Assembly: GCA_964556255.1 (NCBI GenBank)
Contig: CAZKVQ010000002.1
Location: forward strand, 34,752 to 98,751
Source of the DNA: JACJWR01 sp964556255
Lineage (GTDB): Bacteria; Actinomycetota; Actinomycetes; S36-B12; UBA10799
DNA: 64,000 bases
Direction: 5' to 3'
The notes beneath the pieces were generated by a model. That model was not told where the DNA came from and did not search any database. It was given only the letters and a program-made list of their open reading frames with translations. This document shows, one piece after another, positions 41,401 to 50,607 of this stretch (positions are counted from its first letter, which is position 1; every line of letters starts with the position of its first letter). The position numbers and the translations under genes are program-made.

Positions 41401-41972
41401 CCGACAAGCGAGGCCACCACTTTCGCCCGCACCGACAAGGTGCCCCCCAGGGCACTTCCCGCCAGGGCCAGCACCAGTTGCCATCCCAGTGATCCCAGTC
41501 CGACCCCAAGGACGAAAGCCACCGCCTCGCCACTGGTATCCAGGGAACCGGCGACCCCGACAGCCACCAGCGTGAAGTACCCAATCGTCAGTGGGTTCGC
41601 CAGCGTCACCACGAAGAAGCGCCCGAAGGCCGCCTTGGCACCCCTGGCGGGGACCTCAGACGGCTCCACGGGGGCCTGTCGCACCGAGCGGACGGTTCGC
41701 ACGATTCCGACCAACGCCACCAGCAGCAGTACGCCCGCGGCGAGCAGCGTGATCAGCCGCCGTTGCGAGGCCAGCACGGTGGCGAGCGCCGGTCCGACCA
41801 GAACGGCCACGGTAGCGAAGATCGTGTCGACGGTGGCGATCCCCACGGCCCCCGCAACTGCCGCGCGCCGACCGTACTCGAGGCCCTCACGGATAAGCAG
41901 GATGGCCACGGCGCCGAGCGGCAGCGCGACCGACAGTCCGGCCACCAAACCGATGACGAAGGCATCACCCAC
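41352..41972 (-). CDS. LysE family amino-acid exporter
   Basis: A 206-residue protein with six hydrophobic segments. GLVAGLSVALPLGAVAILLI at the start and ANPLTIGYF in the middle are LysE/RhtB motifs. These proteins export lysine, arginine, homoserine or related metabolites; the substrate is not predictable. Its 3' end lies antisense to the last 49 bases of ctaA, an unusually long convergent overlap. Confidence 0.85.
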   Translation of the reverse strand: MGDAFVIGLVAGLSVALPLGAVAILLIREGLEYGRRAAVAGAVGIATVDTIFATVAVLVGPALATVLASQRRLITLLAAGVLLLVALVGIVRTVRSVRQAPVEPSEVPARGAKAAFGRFFVVTLANPLTIGYFTLVAVGVAGSLDTSGEAVAFVLGVGLGSLGWQLVLALAGSALGGTLSVRAKVVASLVGYALVAVLALVLLVGA

Positions 41973-41993
41973 GGCAGCGTGACCGACCGTTGC

Positions 41994-42920
41994 TCAGTGC
42001 AGGAAGGGATCGATGCCGATGGCGAGGAAGAGCAGTGCGAGGTAGCTGATCGAACCGTGGAACAACCTCATCGGTTTCACGTCCTGCGGGCCGCCAGCCT
42101 CAGCCCGACGGATCCGGATTCCCAGCGCGTGGGCTTCGAAGAGGAAGAGGACACCCAACGTCGCCGCGACGATCGTGTAGAGCCACCCCATCGGGGCGAC
42201 GGGGATCAACAGCAGCGACACCGCGACGAGCACCCAACTGTAGACGATGATCTCGCGGCCCACGCGGGTACGGGAGGCCACCACCGGCAGCATCGGCACG
42301 CCGGCGGCCTCGTAGTCGTCCCGGAACCGCAGCGAGAGTGGCCAGTAGTGCGGCGGGGTCCAGAAGAAGATGATGGCGAACAGCACGACGGCCGCCCAGC
42401 TCAGGCCGTCCGTCACCGCGGACCAGCCGATGAGTACCGGGAAGCAGCCCGCGGCGCCACCCCAGACGATGTTCTGGGGGGTACGGCGCTTGAGCCCCAT
42501 GGTGTAGATGAACACGTAGAAGGCGATCGCCGCCGCCGCCAGCACGGCACTCAGCACATTCGTCGTCGCGGCCAACCAGATCACGGACAACACCGACAGC
42601 ACGATGCCGAAGATCAGCGCGGCCCGCGGCGACACCTCACCGGTCACGAGCGGTCGACGCCCGGTCCGCACCATCAGCTTGTCGATGTCGCGGTCGATGT
42701 AGGAATTCAGGGTGTTCGCACCCCCGGCCGCCAGCGCCCCGCCCACCAACGTGGCGATCATGGTCCAGGCGGACGGGAAACCCCCGGCCGCGAGGAACAT
42801 CGTCGGCACTGTGGTCACCAGCAGCAGCTCGATGATGCGGGGCTTGGTCAATCCGACGTAGGCCCGTAGCCGCCCGGAAACGGACACATCGCGCGCTGGC
42901 CGCGCCTCTGTGGCCGTCAC
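41994..42920 (-). CDS. ctaB: Protohaem IX farnesyltransferase CtaB
   Basis: A 308-residue UbiA-type prenyltransferase with about nine membrane segments, which makes haem O, the substrate of CtaA. The first Asp-rich motif is NSYIDRDIDKLMVRT and the second is in the loop YTMGLKRRTPQNIVWGG. GTG 42920 has GGAGAGG upstream. Divergent from tkt (173 bases). It ends 22 bases from the start of the LysE gene in the same direction, so cotranscription is likely. Confidence 0.94.
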   Translation of the reverse strand: MTATEARPARDVSVSGRLRAYVGLTKPRIIELLLVTTVPTMFLAAGGFPSAWTMIATLVGGALAAGGANTLNSYIDRDIDKLMVRTGRRPLVTGEVSPRAALIFGIVLSVLSVIWLAATTNVLSAVLAAAAIAFYVFIYTMGLKRRTPQNIVWGGAAGCFPVLIGWSAVTDGLSWAAVVLFAIIFFWTPPHYWPLSLRFRDDYEAAGVPMLPVVASRTRVGREIIVYSWVLVAVSLLLIPVAPMGWLYTIVAATLGVLFLFEAHALGIRIRRAEAGGPQDVKPMRLFHGSISYLALLFLAIGIDPFLH

Positions 42921-43034
42921 TTCGCCGCCTCTCCGCAGCCCATCGCGCGCTGACTCCCAGCGCCACCGGCACTGGTGGACCGGTGCACGGGGCAGTCTAC
43001 TTGCGACGGCCCACCTTCAATGCCCCCAGCCCTA

Positions 43035-43040
43035 TAGGCT
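43035..43040 (+). promoter_or_regulatory. Possible -10 box (TAGGCT) of the tkt operon
   Basis: TAGGCT within the palindromic CCTATAGG region would start a transcript near 43047, with a leader of about 46 bases and an AAAGGA ribosome binding site before GTG 43094. No convincing -35 was found. Confidence 0.3.
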
Positions 43041-43093
43041 GCGTGGCGAACCCTAGGAAATGCCCGTGTGGACAGAGTCTGAAAGGACCAGCC

Positions 43094-45163
43094 GTGACTC
43101 TTGAATGGACCGATTTGGACCGCCGAGCCGTCGACACGGCACGCGTGCTCGCCATGGATGCCGTGCAGAAGGTCGGCAACGGGCACCCGGGCACGGCGAT
43201 GACGCTGGCTCCGGCGGCCTATCTGCTGTTCCAACGGCACATGCGCAACGATCCCACCGACCCTCACTGGATCGGTCGGGACCGGTTCGTGCTGTCAAAC
43301 GGCCATTCGAGCCTCACCTTGTACATTCAGCTCTACCTTGGCGGCTACGGGCTGACGCTGGCGGATCTGGAGTCCTTTCGAACCTGGGGCAGCCTGACGC
43401 CCGGGCACCCGGAGTACGGCCACACGGTCGGGGTGGAAACCACCACCGGCCCGCTCGGACAGGGCCTCGCCACGGCCGTCGGGATGGCCATGGACGCCCG
43501 CTTCGTGCGCGGCACCCTCGACCAGGCGGCCGATCCTGGAGAGAGCCTCTTCGATCACCGCATCTACGTCATCGCCGGCGACGGCTGCCTTGAGGAGGGA
43601 ATCACCTCCGAGGCCAGCAGCCTGGGCGGCCATCAACGGCTGGGCAACCTGATCGTCATCTACGACGACAACCACATCAGTATCGAGGGCAACACCAACG
43701 TCGCCTTCACCGAGGACGTGCTCAAGCGCTACGAGGCCTACGGCTGGCACACCTCCCACGTCGACATGTTGCCCAACGGAGACATCGACGTCGAGGGGCT
43801 TCATACGGCGCTGCTGGCAGCGGAGGCAGAGACGCACCGGCCCAGCATCATCCGGATGCGCTCGATCATCGGCTGGCCGTCACCCAAGCTGCAGAACACC
43901 GGCAAGATCCACGGGTCGGCCCTAGGCCCGGCCGAGGTCGCGGCAACCAAAGAGGTGCTGGGCTTCGACCCGGACAAGTCCTTCGAGGTGGCACCCGAGG
44001 TCTTGGACCACACCCGCCAGCTCGTCGGACGGGGTCAGGCGGCACATGAGGAGTGGAGTGCCTCGCTGGCGACCTGGAGCGAGCGCCACCAGGAGAAGGC
44101 CGCCCTGCTGGACAGGCTCATCGCGCGACGCCTACCGGACGAACTCCAGGACGCCATTCCAGTGTTCGAAACCGGAGACGACATGGCCACCAGGGCCTCG
44201 TCGGGCAAGGTCATCAACGCCATCGCCGGTGTGCTGCCGGAGTTCTGGGGCGGTTCGGCGGACCTGGCCGGGAGCAACAACACCACCATCGAAGGTGGCA
44301 AATCCTTCGAGCCGGAGAGCCTCACCGACGAGGTGCCCGACTCCAGCCCGTTCGGGCGGGTTCTACACTTCGGGATCCGCGAGCACGCGATGGGGGCGGC
44401 GCTGAACGGCATCGCCCTCGGCGGTCTGACCCGCCCGTTCGGAGGAACATTCTTCACGTTCTCCGACTACATGCGCGGCGCGGTCCGCATCGCCGCCCTG
44501 ATGAAGGCACCGGTGACCTTCGTGTGGACCCACGATTCCATCGGCCTGGGTGAGGACGGGCCAACCCACCAGCCGATCGAGCATCTGGCCTCGTTGCGGG
44601 CCATGCCGCAGTTGAGCATCGTCCGACCCGCCGATGCCAACGAGGTGGCAATCGCCTGGCGGACGATCCTCGAGCGGAGCGAGCCCGTCGGTCTGGTACT
44701 CAGCCGTCAGACGGTGCCAACCCTGGATCGGTCGAAGTACAGCTCGGCAGAGGGGGTCGCCAAGGGAGGCTATGTCCTCTCCGACGTCTCCACCACCCCC
44801 GAGGTGCTGATCATCGCCACCGGCTCCGAGGTGCAACTGGCGCTGGCGGCGCAGGATCGTCTGGCGACCGAAGACATCGCGGCCCGGGTGGTCTCCATGC
44901 CCTGCGTGGAGTGGTTCGAGGAGCAGGACGACAACTACCGCGAGAGCGTGCTCCCCGCCTCCGTCAAGGCGAGGGTCTCTGTCGAGGCCGGCGTGGCGAT
45001 GCCCTGGTACAAGTACGTCGGGGACGCTGGGCGGAGTGTCTCGATCGACCACTTCGGTGCCTCCGCGGACGGCGACCTGCTCTTCCGCAAGTTCGGCATC
45101 ACCGCCGAGGCGGTCGTGGAGGCCGCCAAGGACTCCATCCTTGCGGCCGCCCGTAACGGATAA
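43094..45163 (+). CDS. tkt: Transketolase
   Basis: A 689-residue thiamine diphosphate enzyme of the non-oxidative pentose phosphate pathway. The N-terminal GNGHPGTAM, the ThDP/metal motif GDGCLEEGITSEASSLGGH (19 residues) and DDNHISIEGNT, the central FGIREHAMGAALNGIAL, and THDSIGLGEDGPTHQPIEHL are all intact. GTG 43094 has AAAGGA upstream and matches the family start; the longer open frame lies in the intergenic region. First gene of the tkt-tal-zwf-opcA-pgl run. Confidence 0.96.
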   Translation: MTLEWTDLDRRAVDTARVLAMDAVQKVGNGHPGTAMTLAPAAYLLFQRHMRNDPTDPHWIGRDRFVLSNGHSSLTLYIQLYLGGYGLTLADLESFRTWGSLTPGHPEYGHTVGVETTTGPLGQGLATAVGMAMDARFVRGTLDQAADPGESLFDHRIYVIAGDGCLEEGITSEASSLGGHQRLGNLIVIYDDNHISIEGNTNVAFTEDVLKRYEAYGWHTSHVDMLPNGDIDVEGLHTALLAAEAETHRPSIIRMRSIIGWPSPKLQNTGKIHGSALGPAEVAATKEVLGFDPDKSFEVAPEVLDHTRQLVGRGQAAHEEWSASLATWSERHQEKAALLDRLIARRLPDELQDAIPVFETGDDMATRASSGKVINAIAGVLPEFWGGSADLAGSNNTTIEGGKSFEPESLTDEVPDSSPFGRVLHFGIREHAMGAALNGIALGGLTRPFGGTFFTFSDYMRGAVRIAALMKAPVTFVWTHDSIGLGEDGPTHQPIEHLASLRAMPQLSIVRPADANEVAIAWRTILERSEPVGLVLSRQTVPTLDRSKYSSAEGVAKGGYVLSDVSTTPEVLIIATGSEVQLALAAQDRLATEDIAARVVSMPCVEWFEEQDDNYRESVLPASVKARVSVEAGVAMPWYKYVGDAGRSVSIDHFGASADGDLLFRKFGITAEAVVEAAKDSILAAARNG

Positions 45164-45242
45164 CCCACCACGACACGGCACTTCCGACAACAATGGAACC
45201 ATCCGCCTCGCACAGCCCGCACACATGTAAAGGACTCCGCAC

Positions 45243-46364
45243 ATGACCGACAACCTCGCTGACCTCTCCGCCATCGGTGTATCCGTCTGGCTCGACGACC
45301 TCGACCGGGGACGACTCTCCAGCGGTGGGCTGCAGGAACTGATCGACACCAGTCACGTCGTCGGGGTCACGACGAATCCGTCGATCTTCGACAATTCGAT
45401 CTCGCATGGATCGGCTGAGTATGCCGCCCAGATCGCCGACCTCGGGATCCGTGGAGTGGACGTCGGTGAAGCCGTACGCTCCCTCACAGCGTTTGACGTG
45501 CGGTGGGCGTGCGACGTGATGCGTCCGGTGTACGACGCGACGGGTGGTTCCGACGGTCGGGTGTCAATCGAGGTTGATCCACGCCTGGCCAATGACACAG
45601 CAGCCACCATCGCCGAGGCGAAGGCGCTGTGGTGGACCGTCGATCGGCCCAACCTGCTGGTGAAGATTCCCGCCACCCTCGAGGGCCTGCCCGCCATCTC
45701 GGCGGCGTTGGCTAACGGCATCAGCGTCAACGTCACCTTGATCTTCGACTCGGAGCGCTACCGCAAGGTGATGGACGCCTACATGACCGGTCTGGAGCAG
45801 GCGAAGGCGAACGGCCACGATCTGTCGGGCATCCACTCGGTGGCGAGCTTCTTCGTCAGCCGCGTGGACAGCGCCGTCGACAAGCGACTCAAGGCGATCG
45901 GGGGCGAGGCGGAGGCGCTCCTTGGCGAGGCGGGGATCGCGAACGCCCGGCTTGCCTGGTCCGCGTACGAAGAGGTGCTTCACAGCGATCGGTGGAAGGC
46001 GCTCGCCGCCGCCGGTGCCAATCCGCAGCGGCCGCTCTGGGCATCGACCGGGGTAAAGGACCCTGCCTACGCGGATGACCGCTATGTCGTCGAGCTGGCC
46101 GCCCCCGGCTGTGTCAACACGATGCCGGAGAAGACACTCGACGCCGTCCGGGACCACGGAAACGTCCACGGCGACACCGTCTCGGGCACCGGCCCGGAGG
46201 CCCAGGAGGTCTTCGACAAACTCACCGCGGTCGGGGTGAACCTCGACGAGGTGTTCGTCGAACTCGAGGAAGAAGGGGTCGTGAAGTTCGTCGACTCCTG
46301 GAAGGACCTGCTGGCCAACCTGCAGGCGGCCCTGAGCAAGGCCGCCCAGAGCGCCGGTCACTGA
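45243..46364 (+). CDS. tal: Transaldolase
   Basis: A 373-residue transaldolase of the longer actinobacterial type. TTNPSIFDNSI near residue 40, EVDPRLANDT, the Schiff-base lysine in NLLVKIPAT and the phosphate-binding LWASTGVKDPAYADDRYV are present. It transfers a three-carbon unit between sugar phosphates and works with transketolase. ATG 45243 has AAAGGA at a good distance, and the gene lies 79 bases after tkt. Confidence 0.95.
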   Translation: MTDNLADLSAIGVSVWLDDLDRGRLSSGGLQELIDTSHVVGVTTNPSIFDNSISHGSAEYAAQIADLGIRGVDVGEAVRSLTAFDVRWACDVMRPVYDATGGSDGRVSIEVDPRLANDTAATIAEAKALWWTVDRPNLLVKIPATLEGLPAISAALANGISVNVTLIFDSERYRKVMDAYMTGLEQAKANGHDLSGIHSVASFFVSRVDSAVDKRLKAIGGEAEALLGEAGIANARLAWSAYEEVLHSDRWKALAAAGANPQRPLWASTGVKDPAYADDRYVVELAAPGCVNTMPEKTLDAVRDHGNVHGDTVSGTGPEAQEVFDKLTAVGVNLDEVFVELEEEGVVKFVDSWKDLLANLQAALSKAAQSAGH

Positions 46365-46405
46365 TCCGGCCGGCACCTCCGCCACCCATCCGACAGGAGT
46401 CAAGC

Positions 46406-47944
46406 GTGCCCAACACCTACGTCCCGGGCGAGAACCCGCTCCGAGCCCCCGGGGATAAACGGCTACCGAGGATCGCCGGACCATGCGGGATGGTCATCTT
46501 CGGGGTTACCGGTGATCTGTCCAAGCGCAAACTCATGCCGGCGATCTACGACCTCGCCAACCGTGGATACCTGCCTCCAGGTTTCGCCCTGGTGGGTTTC
46601 GCGCGACGGGAGTGGGCAGATCAGGACTTCGCCAGAGAGGTCTACGAAGCAGTCCGGGAGCACGCGCGCACTCCTTTTCGCGAGGACGTCTGGGCGCAAC
46701 TCTCACAGGGCTTCCGCTTCGTTGCGGGCGAGTTCACCGATGACAGAGCTTTCGACCAACTGGCCACGACGCTGCACGACCTGGACAGGGTGCGCGGCAC
46801 CGGTGGGAACCATGCTTTCTACCTGTCCATCCCGCCCAGGTTCTTCTCGGTAGTCGTGGAGCAACTGCGCCGAAGTGGTCTGTCCGCTGACGAGGGTGGA
46901 GCCTGGCGGCGAGTCATCGTCGAGAAGCCGTTCGGCCACGATCTGGAGTCTGCCCAGGAGTTGAACTCCGTCCTCGGGGAGGTCTTCCCGTCCGGCTCGG
47001 TGTTCCGGATCGATCACTACCTCGGCAAGGAGACCGTTCAGAACCTGTTGGCGCTCAGGTTCGCCAACACGCTCTGGGAACCGATCTGGAACAACCACTT
47101 CATCGACCATGTGCAGATCACGATGGCCGAGGACATCGGCATCGGCTCGCGGGCCGGCTACTACGACGGCATCGGAGCCGCCAGGGACGTGATCCAGAAT
47201 CACCTCCTGCAGTTGCTGGCCCTGACCGCGATGGAGGAGCCGCCGTCCTTCTCCTCGAGGGCCGTGCGCCTGGAGAAGGAGAAAGTGTTGTCGTCGGTCG
47301 TCCTGCCCGACGACCTGGACCGCCATACCGCCCGTGGACAGTACCTGGCGGGTTGGCAGGGCGGAAAGCAGGTCAAGGGATTCCTCGACGAGGACAACAT
47401 CCCGGCGACCTCCACCACCGAGACCTATGCCGCGATCAAACTCGAGGTCGATTCCCGTCGTTGGGTGGGGGTGCCGTTCTATCTGCGTGCAGGCAAACGC
47501 CTGGGTCGGCGGGTCTCGGAGATCGCGGTGGTCTTCAAGCGTGCCCCCCACTTGCCGTTCCTGAAGACCGACACCGAGGAACTCTCCTCAAACGCGTTGG
47601 TCATCCGGGTGCAACCCGACGAGGGGGTCAGCATCAAGTTCGGCTCGAAGGTTCCCGGGACCCAGATGGAGGTTCGGGACGTGACGATGGACTTCGCCTA
47701 TGGTGACTCGTTCACGGAGAACAGCCCGGAGGCCTACGAGCGACTGATCCTGGACGTCCTGCTGGGCGACGCGCCGCTGTTCCCACGCCACGAGGAGGTC
47801 GAGATGTCCTGGGAGATCCTCGATCCGATCCTGGACAACTGGGCGTCCCACGGAAAGCCGGAGGGGTACCCGCCCGGAACGTGGGGACCGGCTTCTGCCG
47901 ATGAGATGCTTGCCCGTGACGGCCGCACCTGGAGGCGACCATGA
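46406..47944 (+). CDS. zwf: Glucose-6-phosphate dehydrogenase
   Basis: A 512-residue enzyme for the first step of the oxidative pentose phosphate pathway, yielding NADPH. The dinucleotide motif GVTGDLSKRKL, the EKPFGHDLESA motif and the active-site RIDHYLGKETVQNLL are intact. GTG 46406 has AGGAG upstream. Its stop overlaps opcA by four bases, matching the need of actinobacterial G6PDH for its OpcA partner. Confidence 0.96.
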   Translation: MPNTYVPGENPLRAPGDKRLPRIAGPCGMVIFGVTGDLSKRKLMPAIYDLANRGYLPPGFALVGFARREWADQDFAREVYEAVREHARTPFREDVWAQLSQGFRFVAGEFTDDRAFDQLATTLHDLDRVRGTGGNHAFYLSIPPRFFSVVVEQLRRSGLSADEGGAWRRVIVEKPFGHDLESAQELNSVLGEVFPSGSVFRIDHYLGKETVQNLLALRFANTLWEPIWNNHFIDHVQITMAEDIGIGSRAGYYDGIGAARDVIQNHLLQLLALTAMEEPPSFSSRAVRLEKEKVLSSVVLPDDLDRHTARGQYLAGWQGGKQVKGFLDEDNIPATSTTETYAAIKLEVDSRRWVGVPFYLRAGKRLGRRVSEIAVVFKRAPHLPFLKTDTEELSSNALVIRVQPDEGVSIKFGSKVPGTQMEVRDVTMDFAYGDSFTENSPEAYERLILDVLLGDAPLFPRHEEVEMSWEILDPILDNWASHGKPEGYPPGTWGPASADEMLARDGRTWRRP

Positions 47945-49101
47945 CCCTTCGACTTGAGGACACCACAGCAGCTGAGGTCGCCTCAGAGATTCGCAAGGAA
48001 CGCCACCGCCTCGGGGCCGCCGGCACCGGCATGGTCATGACGCTGATCATCATCGCCGATGAGGAGAACCAGAACGACGCGAGCCTTGCCGCGTCCTACT
48101 CCGCCGGTGAACACCCCTGCCGCATCCTCACGGTCATCCCTCGACCGGGTCGTGGCGAATCCCGGTTGGATGCGGCCATCAGCGTGGGCGAGAACGATGG
48201 TCCCGGTGAGTTGGTGCGGCTGCGCCTGCGCGGCCCGCTGGCGGCCCATGGCTACTCGATCGTGCTACCGCTGCTGCTGTCCGATACCCCGGTGGTCGCG
48301 TGGTGGCCGTCGGCCCACCCGGTACGGCCCTCCGACGATCCACTGGGGGCATTGGCCACCCGGCGGATCATCGATACCGCATCGGATGGCCGGCCCTTCG
48401 CGGCACTGGCCTCGATGAAAGCGAACCTCGTCAGCGGCGACACCGACCTGGCGTGGACCAGGATCACCCCTTGGCGATCGGCGTTGGCCGCGGTGCTGGA
48501 TCAGCCCTACGACCCGATCATCTCGGCGGAGGTCCGCGGCCAAGCGAATCCCTCGGCGCCCCTACTGCGTACCTGGCTGGAATGGCGCCTGGGCGTTCCG
48601 GTGAGCTACCACCGCAGCCGCGGACCGGCGATCACCGATGTCATCCTCAAGACGACCACCGGCGACATCGCCATCCGCCGACCCGACGGTCACCTCGCAA
48701 CGGTCGAACGAGCCGGGACGGCCGTGAAGGAGTTGTACCTGCCGCGCCGGGACCTCACCGAACTGATCGCTGAGGAACTTCGCCGATTGGATCCGGACGA
48801 CACCTACGAGCAGACGATGGCCCGGCTGCAGACGGACTCGCTGAGTCCGACGGTGGCCTCCCGCTCCCGGGTGCGGGCCCCGGACTCGCTCAAGTCCACC
48901 CGGAAGAAGAAGACGTCGGCCGCCGTCGAGGCGCAGAGCGTCGCCGACAAGCCGACGAAGAAACGTCGGACGAAGAAGGCCGCCGGCAGCGCTGATTCCG
49001 CGGCAGGTGCGGCAACCTCAACCGCGTCCCCGCGGCGCGCCCGACACAATGCTGAGCGCGCCGCCGACGCGGCCATCGACAACCAGAAGGGCGACGAATG
49101 A
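47941..49101 (+). CDS. opcA: OpcA, glucose-6-phosphate dehydrogenase assembly protein
   Basis: A 386-residue protein. Residues 1-310 match OpcA, the actinobacterial and cyanobacterial partner of Zwf (DTPVVAWWPSAHP and GDTDLAWTRITPWR are typical). The last 75 residues are a disordered extension rich in Lys, Ala and Ser with clusters such as RKKKTS and KKRRTKK, which I do not know from standard OpcA and which could bind polyanions. It is coupled by four-base overlaps to zwf before it and pgl after it. Confidence 0.93.
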   Translation: MTLRLEDTTAAEVASEIRKERHRLGAAGTGMVMTLIIIADEENQNDASLAASYSAGEHPCRILTVIPRPGRGESRLDAAISVGENDGPGELVRLRLRGPLAAHGYSIVLPLLLSDTPVVAWWPSAHPVRPSDDPLGALATRRIIDTASDGRPFAALASMKANLVSGDTDLAWTRITPWRSALAAVLDQPYDPIISAEVRGQANPSAPLLRTWLEWRLGVPVSYHRSRGPAITDVILKTTTGDIAIRRPDGHLATVERAGTAVKELYLPRRDLTELIAEELRRLDPDDTYEQTMARLQTDSLSPTVASRSRVRAPDSLKSTRKKKTSAAVEAQSVADKPTKKRRTKKAAGSADSAAGAATSTASPRRARHNAERAADAAIDNQKGDE

Positions 49102-49850
49102 CAGCCGATACCGTGATCGTGCATCCAGATCACGACACGTTGGCCGCGGCCGTGGCAAGTCGGCTGATCACGGCGATTTTGGACAGCCAGGCCCGCCGCG
49201 GGTCGGCGCACGTCGCACTCACGGGGGGTCGCATCGGAACGGCCTCGATGGCCGCCGTGCTGGCCGACCCGGCCCATCAGGCGGTGGACTGGGGCCTGGT
49301 GGACTTCTGGTGGTCCGACGAACGGTTCGTGCCCGCCGGCGACGACGACCGTAATGACGCGGCCGCCTTCACAGTGATGCTCGACAAGCTGCCGGTGGAC
49401 CCGAAGAGGGTGCACCCGATGCCGGCGTCCGGTGCTGGGTACGGCGACGATGTCGACGCAGCCGCTGTCGGGTACGCGGCCGAGCTCGCCGCCGCGGCCG
49501 GTGACGCCGATGGCATTCCCCGCATCGATATCACGATGCTCGGGGTGGGAGAGGATGGTCATGTGGCGTCACTGTTCCCGGGGCTTCCCGGCGTGCATGC
49601 GAACGGCACGGTGATCCCGGTGCGCGACTCCCCCAAACCACCCCCGACCAGGCTCTCCTTCACCATGAGCGTGCTCGACGCCTCAGCGAGGGTCTGGCTC
49701 ATCGCTTCCGGTACCGGCAAGGCGGCCGCCATCAAGGCGGCGCTGCAACCCGAACCCGGCCAGGACGAGGTACCTGCCGGGATGGTGAAGGGTACGTACG
49801 AGACCCTGGCGCTACTCGACCGCGATGCTGCTTCGGAACTGACCCGCTAG
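49098..49850 (+). CDS. pgl: 6-Phosphogluconolactonase
   Basis: A 250-residue enzyme of the NagB/Pgl fold that hydrolyses the lactone made by Zwf. VALTGGRIGTASM, the DFWWSDERFVP region and ITMLGVGEDGHVASLFPG, with the catalytic Asp and His, are present. It overlaps opcA by four bases and ends the operon; no gnd gene for the next step is in the window. Convergent with rbpA after 33 bases. Confidence 0.93.
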   Translation: MTADTVIVHPDHDTLAAAVASRLITAILDSQARRGSAHVALTGGRIGTASMAAVLADPAHQAVDWGLVDFWWSDERFVPAGDDDRNDAAAFTVMLDKLPVDPKRVHPMPASGAGYGDDVDAAAVGYAAELAAAAGDADGIPRIDITMLGVGEDGHVASLFPGLPGVHANGTVIPVRDSPKPPPTRLSFTMSVLDASARVWLIASGTGKAAAIKAALQPEPGQDEVPAGMVKGTYETLALLDRDAASELTR

Positions 49851-49883
49851 CGCGAAGTACTGGACCTACTCGAGGAACTGGAT

Positions 49884-50222
49884 CTACAGGTCCTCGCCGC
49901 GGACCCGCTGCAGGGCCTCGGCCAAGATCTGATCGCCGTCGCCGGTGGAACGCCGCTCTTTGACGTAGGCCAGATGTGTCTTGTACGGCTCGATCTTCGG
50001 GGGTGTAGGCGGGTTGTCCCGATCGCGGCCAGCGGGGTATCCGCAGCTCGGGCAGTCCCAGATCTCCGGGATACTGGCCTCGTCGGCGAAGCTCGGGGTC
50101 GTCTCATGGCCATCGGCGCAGTAGAACGACACGTACCGCCGCGGCGCGGCCTCCCCTCGTTCCGCCTCGCCCATCGGCCCGGCGCCCACGCGGCTACCGC
50201 GGATCGCACTTCCTCCAGCCAC
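49884..50222 (-). CDS. rbpA: RNA polymerase-binding protein RbpA
   Basis: A 112-residue actinobacterial transcription factor that binds RNA polymerase and the group I/II sigma factors and stabilises the open complex. The basic linker and N-terminus (AIRGSRVGAGPMGEAERGE), the core with a CADGHETT segment and CPSC knuckle, and the C-terminal sigma-interaction helix are recognisable. GTG 50222 has GGAGGA seven bases upstream. It lies 85 bases behind secG on the same strand, with TACTGAT in between as a possible own -10. Confidence 0.94.
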   Translation of the reverse strand: MAGGSAIRGSRVGAGPMGEAERGEAAPRRYVSFYCADGHETTPSFADEASIPEIWDCPSCGYPAGRDRDNPPTPPKIEPYKTHLAYVKERRSTGDGDQILAEALQRVRGEDL

Positions 50223-50307
50223 GACACATCCTCCTTCGTCGATCGATCAGTACCGGAACCGCAGGACGCCTCGCGACTTTCCGCGGCGCGGGGCCCTCGG
50301 CCGGTAT

Positions 50308-50541
50308 TCAGCCCTTGGCCACGATGATCCCGAGGCCGACGATGGTCGCGCCCCAGACCAGGGCGACAGCGACGGTGATCCGGTCGAGGTTGCGCTCAGC
50401 GACGCTCGACCCGCCAACCGACGACGTGACGCCGCCACCGAACATGTCGGAGAGCCCGCCGCCCTTGCCCTTGTGCAACAACACCAGGGCTATCAGGAGC
50501 AGACTTGAGACGACCAGGATGATCTCAAGCGCGAGAATCAT
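50308..50541 (-). CDS. secG: Protein translocase subunit SecG
   Basis: A 77-residue membrane protein with two hydrophobic segments (residues 1-20 and 53-75) and the diagnostic LLHKGKGGGLSDMFGGG loop. It is an accessory part of the SecYEG channel. ATG 50541 has GAGGAG close upstream. Its place downstream of tpiA is conserved in actinobacteria. Confidence 0.95.
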   Translation of the reverse strand: MILALEIILVVSSLLLIALVLLHKGKGGGLSDMFGGGVTSSVGGSSVAERNLDRITVAVALVWGATIVGLGIIVAKG

Positions 50542-50607
50542 GGAGCCTCCTCAGACGATGCCGGCATCAATACCGGTGCAGACCGGACCACTCTACATTC
50601 GACCTGG

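Noticed and set aside
49862..49893. GGACCT / AGGTCC inverted repeat at the pgl-rbpA junction
   Set aside because: Six pairs with a 20-base loop reaching into the rbpA coding end; not distinguishable from chance.
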